Translations under genes and position numbers: made by a program
In this document: in pieces, positions 1 to 9,360 of the stretch
How positions within the stretch are numbered: the first letter of the stretch is position 1
How the letters are laid out: the number at the start of each line of letters is the position of its first letter
Notes under the pieces: model-generated
The model's input: the letters and a program-made list of their open reading frames with translations, nothing else
Databases searched by the model: none
Told to the model about the DNA's origin: nothing
Assembly (NCBI RefSeq): GCF_008386235.1
Contig: NZ_CP040671.1
Location: forward strand, 1,614,001 to 1,678,000
Length of the DNA stretch: 64,000 bases
Direction: 5' to 3'
Source: Thermosynechococcus sp. CL-1
Lineage (GTDB): Bacteria > Cyanobacteriota > Cyanobacteriia > Thermosynechococcales > Thermosynechococcaceae

Positions 1-2
1 AT

Positions 3-137
3 AGTCTAAGTCAATATTCCGAGTCAGAGAACTTAGCGTCGGGAAATTTGGCTGGGAATGATTTAAGTTATATTGTAAAGCCGATTTTATTGCCTGATCT
101 CTCATCAAATCAAATGAATTTACCAGTGCTCATCTAA
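3..137 (+). CDS. Possible 3' end of a plus-strand gene cut by the window edge
   Basis: An open frame of 44 codons enters from the left edge and ends at a TAA at 135-137. It contains no recognisable motif. If real, it converges on the helicase gene and overlaps its stop codon by a few bases, as several convergent pairs do elsewhere in this window. The stretch is AT-rich and the frame is short, so it could be chance. Sequence to the left would decide. Confidence 0.22.
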   Translation, partial: SLSQYSESENLASGNLAGNDLSYIVKPILLPDLSSNQMNLPVLI

Positions 138-3100
138 ACATAATCTCCGGGTCGTCGGAGGGCAATCAAAGGATTAGCATGTTCAATCTGATAGTTAGGG
201 TATCGTGTTCTAGCATCTGCCACAGCTTCTATCCATTCAGTATGCCGATCGTTCCACAAGGGATGGCGGATAATTCGAATCACACTGTTGTTTCTCTGAT
301 TTTTCACAAAACCAGTTAGATTAGCAAACTGAGTAGGACTGCCATAACCAAGGTGTTGAAAAGTTGTAGAAATTGCACCAGTTACTAAACTTTGCCAAGG
401 ATTAGGGAAATTCCCCCAATTAGAGGCTAAGTCTATAGTAACGGATGAGTCTCTGACCAATCGAGCCATATCCAAAGCCAATCGCCAGTCTAGGAGACCA
501 TGATAGGCAAGATTTCGATAATCCCGCAAACAGTCATTACAAGAAGTATCACAGTTTCTGCCGTGACCTTGAGAATTCAGCCAACGGTAGGCTATTGACA
601 GAGAATTATTAGGGTCTGATTGAGCCATGACTTTCTCAAATTGATGAGGATTGGCTAAAAAATTGCAGTAGCCTGCACCATTCTCCAAACTGTCACAGAG
701 AAACGCTTGGCCTACAACTTTGCCATCTTGAGCTAATGTACGAAATCCTGCTTGCAATTCCAGCGGATCGACATCTAAATAAGCAGAGGCGGCAATCCTG
801 AGCCAAAAAGCGAAGGAATACCATGCCGCTCTCCCTTCTACCGTCATTGGATCAGCAAATACCCCCTCACTCCACCGGGCAATGTTTACCAAGAGAATGT
901 CAGTTCTGCGCCGTGAAAGAAGTGCAATTTTATATTTCTGCCCTGAACCAGTAACACGATCGCTCCCTTCAATGGCATCGGCAACTACATAAGCTCCTGA
1001 TTTGGGGTTACCGAATACTGAGGCATTTTGAAAATCGAACCCTCCCCTCCCGCCATTATCATTGATTGAAATAATGCGATCGCTTACAGAAGAAACATTA
1101 GCGTTCAAAACTAAGATTGGATTACCAGCAGGAGAATTGATACTAACAGTGGGGCGGGTCGAGCGAGGTTGCCACTCAAACTGCCCATCATAATCCTCTG
1201 GTTTCAAATTCGTAAAAAAACCTTTTGGTTCTCTAGCATCCAAAGATCGTAAACTTTGTTGATGGCACACAGGGCATTCAAAAAGTTGATCTATTTTACT
1301 GCCAGTAATAGATTGATCAGGTTGATAGGGATAAACTACGGCTTGACAATTACTGCATAACCCCAGTGCTTGGTTAGGCTCAGATAAAGGGGGCGAAAAA
1401 CTAGGCTTAACATCAACGTAGTTACCATTGTTTTGAGGTACTAACTCCACAACTCCACAGGCGGTATGCACTGCTCTATCTCTTACAGTCTGAGAACCTG
1501 GCGCAAACTGACCGATCGCTATATCCAAATCACGATCGATGGTTTCTTTATTTGACCATTTGGTGTAGAGAAGCCTTACCCTAGTTGGAAAGCCAAACAT
1601 AGGCAAGTATCCTGCATTTGCTAATCGCTCGCTCAAATTATTTTGAGTGTAGGTAGCATCTGCCACAATACGATCAATTTCAGGAATAAGGTCATTACGA
1701 AGATAAGTCAGAAATTGAGAGTCTTCTGTGCTTAAATCAACTTGGATTTTTAATGCCTTTAAAATAGATAGAATTTTTGACTCATTAGAATTATCCTGCA
1801 ACCAAGCAATAATTTGAGGTTTGTATTTATGCCAGTCTTCAACTTTGCCAAACTCACCATGCACGCTATCAGTTAGCTCCAAAGAGCTACTAATCTCTTT
1901 TTCTTTAAATGACTGTCGTAAAACTTCCTTGATCAACACTCGCCTAAAAATCTCCTCACTACGCATATCCACATAGGGTGGGGGAGGTGGATCACCCGTA
2001 ATGCTCTCTGGACGCTGGAAATAAAAATCGTCATGACTTCTACCCCTACAGAAAGTAACCGCTAGAGAAACTCCTGCACTACGCCGTCCTGCCCGTCCTA
2101 CCCGTTGCTGATAGTTGAATCTGCGGGGGGGCATATTAGACATCATCACCGCCAATAACGCTCCAATATCAACACCAGCCTCCATTGTGGTCGTTACGCT
2201 TAAAAGATCAATGCCTTGAACCTTGGGAATTTCTTGACTGATGAATACATCTTGAAACCAGCGCTGGCGTTTTGGTCGCTCATCCTTATCCGTTTGTCCT
2301 GTGAGTTCTGCCGCATTCATCCGAAAAGGATTCCCCGACTGCTCCGAAAGATAAGTGTAGTAATCAAAATCCGATCTGCTTTGGCTAGGTTCAAGCCTTA
2401 CTATTGGCGCATTTTTATTTTTGGAAGTATTGCATTCAGGACAAATTCCACCCGCAGGATGAAGATAAAAAGCATTGCATTGGGGACAGCGATAACCGGG
2501 GCGAGTGCCATCACTATTCAATTGTGTAGGAGGAGGAGGTACAAGATAAAGTCTGTCTGGATCGAGAACAAGACTCTCACTACTAGCTATGCCTGCATTA
2601 GAGCCAGCAAGCTGTTTTAGAACATCAGCGGAAGAAACATTAGCGATACAGTTGCAATATCTTTCAGAATAGCCGGGTAAGTTTTGATTAGTCCCTGGAT
2701 GGAAATAACTGGAGTATCTATGAAGTCGGCGGATACCTAATTGGCGAATGACAGCATCCACGACTTGAACCAAAACATCAGAGGCATTCCCGACAGGTGA
2801 ATAGCTAACCCACCCTTGTCCAATATTCTCAAGTACCCTAGCTGAATGAATGAATATAGCGTACATCATCTCATCAGCTAATTTTGCTTCTAGGCGATCA
2901 CAATGATTAGTCTGTTCAGGAGTAATAGGATATACTTGAACCACTGGTTTGCCCCAGTCATCTGGCCAGTCATAGCACTCAAACCAAGGATGCCATTCTT
3001 TTCCAGCGCCCTGACCTACTGAGTAGTTTAGAGCACTGAGATCAGTCCCCCCTGGACAAATTCCATACTGCAATAAAGAGTCTCTTAATTTGCGCCTTAA

Positions 3101-5878
3101 ATCCAAGAGGGGGACACGATTTGGATAATCTCGGAGCATTCTTAGCCATTCACTTCTTGCCGATTCGTTGGCAGAAGGAAGATTCCTAATCCAAGAAAGT
3201 GCCTCTGTTGTGAGAGTAGGATAGGCATTAGCAAAGCGTTTGTACCGCTCCATGTCATCTGATGAATTAGGTAGATTCAGATCATTTCTCAGCCTAGGAT
3301 TCAAATCTTCTATTCTGTCAAGAATATCTTGGTTCGTGCAGGTTTGTTTCACAAATGATAATAAATCTCCCCAATAATCCTTAAAGGATTGAATTAGTAG
3401 TAATCGCACCATATCTCGATAGTGATCTCGCTCCATCCCCGCCGCCAGTTTTGCCGCATCTTGACGACTATCAGAAAAAATCACCAATTTACGAGGAGAA
3501 CGAATACTTTGAGGGGCAGGTGCAGGCATTTCTCTCAACAAGCCGCCTGCAATCACCTGACAAGCCTTCTGAAAACCTGTGCGATGGGTATGCAGTGGAG
3601 TTGGAAATATTTTTCTTCTGCTGTAGTCTGCATCACATCGGGGACACTTACTCGGAAAAGCGGAAGCTTCATCTGAGCCACTACCCATCACTTGATAAAG
3701 CCAACCTGGTACCTGATTTTTCCTTGGCGGTGTATTCGACTGATCAAGCATTCCAGTTACATGATCTAGTTTTGCTTTAGTCCATTTACACTTAATTCCA
3801 TTGTGAGTCCATTGCTCATCTTGAGGTTGAGTTTCCCAAGGATTGCGATCATTAGGTAGGGGCCAAAAAATGCGATAGTTGCCATACTTTTGACTTAATA
3901 TAACCGCATCTGGAATTCCTTCCAAGTCAGGTTGATCGGGAGTGAGAATTTCCACAGTAGTATTTCCTACCTTTCTTGTAGCTTTGTATCCGCCCACTAG
4001 GACTTCGCCACAGACTTCACAAACAATTAAATCTAAGACACGAGAACCGCAGGAGCAAGATAAACTATGGTTGGCATGAATTGCTCCTATAGTTGGTCTA
4101 CTTGGTTTTGGCTGACTATTTCGTAACTCTTGATCAACGGCTGGATCGGTACAATTGGGATTAGTACAAGCCCAAAGATTTTGCAAGTTATGGAAAAATA
4201 AATGACCTCTCACTGGTTGGGGCGATCGGCCGTTAGCCAAGGTACTCATTCCCAATGCCATTAAAAATCCTCGCATAGCATCAGAAGTAAGCTGTCCTAG
4301 TTCTCTAGCATTGGGAAAAAGCTGATCATCTAAATCTCTTACATCAGTAGCACGAACACTACCATTGACGGCTCTACAAGCATCTCTGATAGCATCTGCC
4401 GCTTCTATATTTTCTAGAGCTTCACCCAGTTGTCTGCGTGGGTCAGAGTCACTACTGAAAGTTCCTAAATTTTCTGCCAAAGTAGTTATGTATGGCAGTG
4501 ATGATTCAATATCAGGTGGTTGCATGGGACGAAATGGATCGGGCTGAACTGAGCGAGCAAACTGAGCAAAAACATCGCTATATTGATTGATATTTAACCG
4601 TGCTCCTTCTCTAGGTGGAGTTTGCTCCCCAGTAATCAAACTAAAGTCCCCCCGACCAAAAAACTGCCGCAGAAAGTCGTTTCCCTCTTGTCCTGCTTCT
4701 AAACTAGCTGTGGTCGTTAAGATTCTCAGTTGGGGTGAATCAGCAGTTAAACCGAGGCGATAGTATAACAGGCGAAGGATGTAGGCAACTTCTGTACCCG
4801 CTGTACCCCGATAGGCATGCAGCTCATCAATAATTAAGTAGAATTTATTTTCTGGATTACTTTCTAACCATCTCTTTGTAGCATCAAATATATTGTTTTC
4901 GATACTTCGCATCATCATGATATTCAGCATTGAATAGTTGGTGATCAAAATATCAGGGGGATGGTCTTGCATATCCCAGCGCGATCGCATTTCACCACCA
5001 TCTAATCTTGGAAAGTAGAAGCGTAAATCTGGCATGTCATTAAGCAGTGATGGATCACTTTCAATACCACTTTGAAGATTTTGATATTCCTGTTCCATAG
5101 TTCGCATGATAGTTCTTAATTCATTCAACTTGACTGAATTGGTTACCTGCTCATTTCTACGGTTTAGCCTAGTTTTTGTTCCAGGTACAGGGGTAAGCCC
5201 TGTGTAGCGTCCAAAGGTAATGCGGTTTCCTGCTCTAGTACGATCGAGCCATTCATGCACAGTAGGACTATCTAAAACTTTGCGTAATCGGCGTAATTGG
5301 TCTTCTACCAAAGCATTCAAGGGATAGAGAATCAAGGCGCGTACAGCCGCAGGACGAGTTTCATGGCTCCTTTGAGCAACCCAATCACCACGAGGATTAT
5401 CAGTTTCATCCCACCAGCGTTGATTTGCAGGTTTAGCATTAGGTGCTGTCCAGCTTTGAGATTCTTTGGCTAACTCAGCTAAAAGTGGCAAGAGAAAGCA
5501 CTCTGTTTTACCCGATCCTGTTCCCGTTGTAACCACAATATCTCTTTGATCAACGATCACCTCTCGTAAACTTTGCCATTGATGCTGATAAAGCTGAATT
5601 CCATCATCAAAGAGAGTTTGTCCAAGTTGGTCTAAGTCTTGATATTCTCTTGGTAAATTTCTTGCAGCCTCAGACAAGCTCATGCCTGATGGGGGATAAA
5701 TTGGTAATGGCTCAACTAGGGGTGGAATACTCAGGACAGGATTATGGGGATCACGAAGAAATTGCAAGCGGCGATCGCGTTCTTTGCCTAGGGCAGGATA
5801 CCGCAAGGGAAATGCACTCTTGATGTAAAGTTGATAAATGCGATCAAGTCTTTGATATGTGCCAAGTAAGTCATGCAT
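134..5878 (-). CDS. Large DEAD/DEAH-type helicase with C-terminal DUF1998/MZB region (Druantia DruE-like)
   Basis: A 1,914-residue superfamily 2 helicase, predicted to be cytoplasmic and to act on nucleic acid. Visible landmarks are a Q-type region near residues 95-105, Walker A TGTGSGKT at about 118-125, a DELH box at about 351-354, a TTTAS motif III, a motif V region (TTTMEAGVDIG), and motif VI QRVGRAGR near 1,258. Four or five CxxC zinc-ribbon pairs are spread through the middle and C-terminal half. The last quarter has the GAGYC and CDTSCNDCLRDY signatures of DUF1998/MZB helicases. It starts two bases after the upstream stop, so it is the third gene of an operon. Proteins of this size and layout include DruE of Druantia defence systems, while MrfA-type repair helicases share the C-terminus but are much shorter. 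The helicase call is secure; a defence role is inferred. Confidence 0.88.
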   Translation of the reverse strand: MHDLLGTYQRLDRIYQLYIKSAFPLRYPALGKERDRRLQFLRDPHNPVLSIPPLVEPLPIYPPSGMSLSEAARNLPREYQDLDQLGQTLFDDGIQLYQHQWQSLREVIVDQRDIVVTTGTGSGKTECFLLPLLAELAKESQSWTAPNAKPANQRWWDETDNPRGDWVAQRSHETRPAAVRALILYPLNALVEDQLRRLRKVLDSPTVHEWLDRTRAGNRITFGRYTGLTPVPGTKTRLNRRNEQVTNSVKLNELRTIMRTMEQEYQNLQSGIESDPSLLNDMPDLRFYFPRLDGGEMRSRWDMQDHPPDILITNYSMLNIMMMRSIENNIFDATKRWLESNPENKFYLIIDELHAYRGTAGTEVAYILRLLYYRLGLTADSPQLRILTTTASLEAGQEGNDFLRQFFGRGDFSLITGEQTPPREGARLNINQYSDVFAQFARSVQPDPFRPMQPPDIESSLPYITTLAENLGTFSSDSDPRRQLGEALENIEAADAIRDACRAVNGSVRATDVRDLDDQLFPNARELGQLTSDAMRGFLMALGMSTLANGRSPQPVRGHLFFHNLQNLWACTNPNCTDPAVDQELRNSQPKPSRPTIGAIHANHSLSCSCGSRVLDLIVCEVCGEVLVGGYKATRKVGNTTVEILTPDQPDLEGIPDAVILSQKYGNYRIFWPLPNDRNPWETQPQDEQWTHNGIKCKWTKAKLDHVTGMLDQSNTPPRKNQVPGWLYQVMGSGSDEASAFPSKCPRCDADYSRRKIFPTPLHTHRTGFQKACQVIAGGLLREMPAPAPQSIRSPRKLVIFSDSRQDAAKLAAGMERDHYRDMVRLLLIQSFKDYWGDLLSFVKQTCTNQDILDRIEDLNPRLRNDLNLPNSSDDMERYKRFANAYPTLTTEALSWIRNLPSANESARSEWLRMLRDYPNRVPLLDLRRKLRDSLLQYGICPGGTDLSALNYSVGQGAGKEWHPWFECYDWPDDWGKPVVQVYPITPEQTNHCDRLEAKLADEMMYAIFIHSARVLENIGQGWVSYSPVGNASDVLVQVVDAVIRQLGIRRLHRYSSYFHPGTNQNLPGYSERYCNCIANVSSADVLKQLAGSNAGIASSESLVLDPDRLYLVPPPPTQLNSDGTRPGYRCPQCNAFYLHPAGGICPECNTSKNKNAPIVRLEPSQSRSDFDYYTYLSEQSGNPFRMNAAELTGQTDKDERPKRQRWFQDVFISQEIPKVQGIDLLSVTTTMEAGVDIGALLAVMMSNMPPRRFNYQQRVGRAGRRSAGVSLAVTFCRGRSHDDFYFQRPESITGDPPPPPYVDMRSEEIFRRVLIKEVLRQSFKEKEISSSLELTDSVHGEFGKVEDWHKYKPQIIAWLQDNSNESKILSILKALKIQVDLSTEDSQFLTYLRNDLIPEIDRIVADATYTQNNLSERLANAGYLPMFGFPTRVRLLYTKWSNKETIDRDLDIAIGQFAPGSQTVRDRAVHTACGVVELVPQNNGNYVDVKPSFSPPLSEPNQALGLCSNCQAVVYPYQPDQSITGSKIDQLFECPVCHQQSLRSLDAREPKGFFTNLKPEDYDGQFEWQPRSTRPTVSINSPAGNPILVLNANVSSVSDRIISINDNGGRGGFDFQNASVFGNPKSGAYVVADAIEGSDRVTGSGQKYKIALLSRRRTDILLVNIARWSEGVFADPMTVEGRAAWYSFAFWLRIAASAYLDVDPLELQAGFRTLAQDGKVVGQAFLCDSLENGAGYCNFLANPHQFEKVMAQSDPNNSLSIAYRWLNSQGHGRNCDTSCNDCLRDYRNLAYHGLLDWRLALDMARLVRDSSVTIDLASNWGNFPNPWQSLVTGAISTTFQHLGYGSPTQFANLTGFVKNQRNNSVIRIIRHPLWNDRHTEWIEAVADARTRYPNYQIEHANPLIALRRPGDYV

Positions 5879-5880
5879 AA

Positions 5881-7248
5881 CTACTGCTCAGTTAGTGTAA
5901 TCTTGAGAGCTTCTGAAATTTCTCTAGCCAGCCGTGAACTAATTCTATTATAAATCAAGAAGCCATCTCGGTAGGTAGGTAACATGCCAGATGCCATAAC
6001 TAAATGAGATTCATAAATCTCTGGCAACCTTTGAGCCATAGGAATTGCCAAAGTTTTTTCTTGGCGATCGTAGTAAAACTCAACATTCTGCCCAAGAGAT
6101 AGAATTGCCAAAAATCTTAATCCATACCAATCTCCTTGTAACCACTGATCTCTGTTTTGATCGTAGAAAAAACTGTACCTAAGCTGTGAAGTAGAGTCCT
6201 TTGCCAAAAACTGATAAAACCCAGTTTGATTTTGAAAAGTACAATCAACAAAGTCTGTTCCATCAAATCTCTTCAGATCAAAATTAAAAGTGAGGATACT
6301 GTCAATTCTACTCAAACTATTCTGCCAATCATTAAGGCTGAGAATACTTGGAGGTTGAGTAAATTTAATAGAATATCCATAATTTTGCATCCTTTGAGCT
6401 AAAATTTCATCCGTAATTTGACTGGACAGTATCAGCTTAATTCTGCGAGGTGCTTCCCCTCTTGGCTGATGTCTTTCCTCTAGTGATCCAAATTCTCTAA
6501 GCCTCTGTAAAAAGCGATGGCTACGCTGACCATGAAGTAAAAAAGTCTGATCGCTAGGTTCAGAATCAGTACCCACATGTACTAAAGAGGGCGGATTAAC
6601 TTGCCATTTAGAGCCATTATCAGAGGTAATTAAATGATTCAGTAGTTTTAGCCGCCTTAAAATGCGCTTTGGCTCAGGGAGATCAAGAATTTCACAGGTT
6701 TTCTTAAAGGATTCCCATGTGCCGCTTCCTGAAGCAGATAGCCAATAAAGCAGATGTTCATGCTTAGTTGAGAATTGTCTAATTTGCTCATCGCTGAGGT
6801 TTTGAGTGTTTGTACTATCAACCAAGTCTAAAGGACTCTCACGAATAATTTTTTGTTGCGATCGGTATGGAATAGGATTTGTGTAATCTTGGACATCATG
6901 TGCTGCCCCAACCATTGGTTTAATATCGTCAATAGTAAATTGGTTGCGTTTCTTGTCAACAGGAAAATTAAAAAAAATTTCCTTTAAGTCTTTAATAAAA
7001 CTATCTACTTCAGATGGAATATCCCCCATTTTTATGCTCTCAATGGCAACAAAAAAGTAATATTCCCCTTTTGGTTTTTTTTCGATTCTTAATAATGGTA
7101 TGTACTGTACAAGATTTCTAGACTGAACTGACCTAGATATAACTTCGATTAGCTGTTCGGGTTTTAATTTATTTGTCCTTTGCTTAAATCCCATATACCA
7201 TCTCACTAATCTTTGTCTACTTATTCTCTCTTGTCTGGATTGGGTCAT
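5881..7248 (-). CDS. Unrecognised 455-residue protein, middle gene of the helicase operon
   Basis: I do not recognise this family. The protein is soluble, charged, and has no signal peptide or membrane segment. The N-terminus is strongly basic (RQERISRQRLVRWYMGFKQR), which would suit nucleic-acid or membrane-surface contact. The middle has a helical winged-helix-like stretch around residues 160-215, with a short GSGTW segment. The ATG is well supported by an AAGGAG Shine-Dalgarno at 7255-7260, six bases upstream. It sits 17 bases after the 595-residue gene and two bases before the helicase, so the three are surely co-transcribed. By position it would correspond to an accessory subunit of a Druantia-like set, but no residue-level evidence supports that. 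Confidence 0.72.
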   Translation of the reverse strand: MTQSRQERISRQRLVRWYMGFKQRTNKLKPEQLIEVISRSVQSRNLVQYIPLLRIEKKPKGEYYFFVAIESIKMGDIPSEVDSFIKDLKEIFFNFPVDKKRNQFTIDDIKPMVGAAHDVQDYTNPIPYRSQQKIIRESPLDLVDSTNTQNLSDEQIRQFSTKHEHLLYWLSASGSGTWESFKKTCEILDLPEPKRILRRLKLLNHLITSDNGSKWQVNPPSLVHVGTDSEPSDQTFLLHGQRSHRFLQRLREFGSLEERHQPRGEAPRRIKLILSSQITDEILAQRMQNYGYSIKFTQPPSILSLNDWQNSLSRIDSILTFNFDLKRFDGTDFVDCTFQNQTGFYQFLAKDSTSQLRYSFFYDQNRDQWLQGDWYGLRFLAILSLGQNVEFYYDRQEKTLAIPMAQRLPEIYESHLVMASGMLPTYRDGFLIYNRISSRLAREISEALKITLTEQ

Positions 7249-7265
7249 GACTAACTCCTTGCTGA

Positions 7266-9053
7266 TTAAGCACTAAAACTTGTAAAATCAATTTCATCCC
7301 ATGTTACAACTTTTATTAGTCCCTGAGCAGATTGCCCTGAACAGGTGGCACTAACTATAAAACTACCTTGAGTCAAATTGGGAATTGAATGCCGTTGATT
7401 AGTTGAAAAAGACTGATCAGAGTAAACCGTTTCGTTGGTAGTAATGTTGGTAATCTCTACCGCAACGGTTGGATGAAATGCAAATACTGTTACCTGTGGG
7501 AGATGATCACTGATCCATGTATTATTCTTCTTGGGTACTCTTAACCCTCCTGAAAAACTAATAGATAGCGATGTTTTCGGTTGTAGTTCATTTTTCAATT
7601 CTGCTGATTGAATAAATACTGCATCCCATGCTTTAGAAAGGACTTGACACTGATAAACCTCATACCAATCTGAGTTATCACCAAAAACTAGATATTTTGT
7701 ATCACGATCGCCTTCCCATTGAATTAGGTTTTCATCTCTCAATCTTTGTAAATCTGTAAATAATGATTCCCTAAAAAGGATAATAAACTGCTCTCCCAAT
7801 TTTGGACTACTCCAGCTTGCATATACCCCTGATTCAGGGTTATCTGGATCGGGTACTAATATCCAAAAGTCTCGCTTGGGTAAAATTAGCTTCTCAACTT
7901 GGGTATTGGGATTTATCTGATATGTTTTGCCTTGGGATATTTCTTGTCTCAACAAAGGTTGTCCGATCGGTAAATACCAGCCCGCTCTATCTTCTCGTAA
8001 ATCCCATCGTTCTCCATTGACTTCTACTGTTAATGAACCAAGCGATCGCCCTTTTTGTTGCTTTGGATACAGGTAGTACTCAATATTTCCCAGAAAATCT
8101 TCAGTGCGATATATCCCCGTGTACAACTGGTGACTCCATTCTCTATGCTTTGTTCCACCAGTTAAGGTGCTTGGTGATCCTTTCGCCAGCCAATCTTCAT
8201 AAGTTTCATGAATTGCCTGAGCTACTGATTCATAGCGACTACGATCATCTATTAACTTTTTGAGATGTTGAGTAAATGTTGAGTATTCACTAGCCACTTT
8301 CGCAAATAATGTTTGCTCATCCCATCTTGTTTGCCATTGCTTTTTAGTAAAGAGTCTTATTAATCGATCCTTGTCTGTATTGCGAAGTAATGATTGAGAT
8401 ATTGGATAGTTGATGTATTTTCTTTGCTTGCCAGAACCTTCTTTAGCAGTTGGAATGAAGCCCTGCTCAAGCAACCACCTATTCCATGTTTCCCATAACA
8501 CTTTCTCGGGAGCATCTTCATTTTGTTTTATGTGTAATCCCTTTGGCCTGCTGGGTTGCCCATCTTTAGGTAAATTTAATATCTGCCGAAACCTAGAGAA
8601 GTAATTAGTCTCGTCTAACTTACTGTCTTCATCTTCTGCCATTTGGTTTGCCGCCAAGACCATAATTCCTAAAAAAGCAACCCCTTTCGGATAGCCCCAA
8701 TCGTCTAAGCCTGATACAGTCTCTAAGTCTATTCCTTCACCCTTTACTACGACGTCCCTCACAGCTTGGCAGAAATTTGTGACCCATGATTCATGATTGC
8801 AGTCGCGATTGAAACTGTTGCCAATTTTCCCTAAGGTATCATCATCAAGGCTCAGGTAGATTTTTGTACCATATGGCACATTCTGGGTGAAGTAGCTGAT
8901 GATAGACGCATTCCAGTCAGAATAATTGCTCATCCTCGCCGTCACTGAATTTTGATGATATGAGAAGTTTAGCATACGATCAGGATCAGAAGTGTTGAAT
9001 CTTGCAAGAAAAATTAACATCCTAAGTGACCAGTAGCTCTGGCTGCCAATCAA
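7266..9053 (-). CDS. Unrecognised ~580-595-residue protein, first gene of the helicase operon
   Basis: I do not recognise this family. The protein is soluble, with an alpha-helical middle and a C-terminal third rich in short beta strands (from about residue 490), like a beta-sandwich or Ig-like fold. No catalytic motif is obvious. The longest frame begins with TTG at 9053. Nearer ATG codons lie at 9020 (MLIFLARF), 8975 (MLNFSYH) and 8933 (MSNYSDW), and none has a good ribosome-binding site, so the start is uncertain. The 5' end is shared with a decayed copy at 11,351-11,417, which argues that the LIFLARFN stretch is coding. It leads the operon with the 455-residue protein and the helicase. 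Confidence 0.68.
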   Translation of the reverse strand: MIGSQSYWSLRMLIFLARFNTSDPDRMLNFSYHQNSVTARMSNYSDWNASIISYFTQNVPYGTKIYLSLDDDTLGKIGNSFNRDCNHESWVTNFCQAVRDVVVKGEGIDLETVSGLDDWGYPKGVAFLGIMVLAANQMAEDEDSKLDETNYFSRFRQILNLPKDGQPSRPKGLHIKQNEDAPEKVLWETWNRWLLEQGFIPTAKEGSGKQRKYINYPISQSLLRNTDKDRLIRLFTKKQWQTRWDEQTLFAKVASEYSTFTQHLKKLIDDRSRYESVAQAIHETYEDWLAKGSPSTLTGGTKHREWSHQLYTGIYRTEDFLGNIEYYLYPKQQKGRSLGSLTVEVNGERWDLREDRAGWYLPIGQPLLRQEISQGKTYQINPNTQVEKLILPKRDFWILVPDPDNPESGVYASWSSPKLGEQFIILFRESLFTDLQRLRDENLIQWEGDRDTKYLVFGDNSDWYEVYQCQVLSKAWDAVFIQSAELKNELQPKTSLSISFSGGLRVPKKNNTWISDHLPQVTVFAFHPTVAVEITNITTNETVYSDQSFSTNQRHSIPNLTQGSFIVSATCSGQSAQGLIKVVTWDEIDFTSFSA

Positions 9054-9063
9054 AGCTCCAATG
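8997..9063. repeat. Copy 1 of a 67-bp direct repeat (5' end of the 595-residue gene)
   Basis: This 67-bp stretch matches 11,351-11,417 in the same orientation at roughly 75-80% identity by eye. It begins GAATCTTGCAA and ends CCAATG. On the minus strand both copies can read LIF(L/V)ARFN. Copy 1 is the start of an intact gene; copy 2 is broken by stops. Confidence 0.7.
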
Positions 9064-9360
9064 CACTATCGAGCAGCGACGACTGAGTTCCAGTTGCAAA
9101 TGGAGAGTAGACTGAAGAATGGTATAGTTTGATGTTCTTTTGAAGATTCCATGCGGGTTTTCCTTCGCTGGCTACTATCATTAAAACTGACCTAAATTTA
9201 CCGGTCACGCTCCTCCTTTAAGATGTGTAAATAAACAGTTTACCCCTACCATTTTTCAGCTAGATCCAGTTCCTCAGACTCCTTTAAGGGCAGCAGGGCA
9301 ATGACCTCGAACTCGAAAATCTTTAGAATAGGGTTACAGGTTTCAGAGTAGCTAATTTTA
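9064..9360. other. Divergent intergenic region between the helicase operon and the DUF3782 gene
   Basis: About 300 bases with no supported gene. It must hold the promoter of the minus-strand helicase operon and that of the plus-strand DUF3782 gene, but I see no convincing -35/-10 pair or ribosome-binding site. A 14-codon ATG frame near 9150 has no support. No methyltransferase gene, which a Druantia II set would carry upstream, is present here. Confidence 0.5.
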
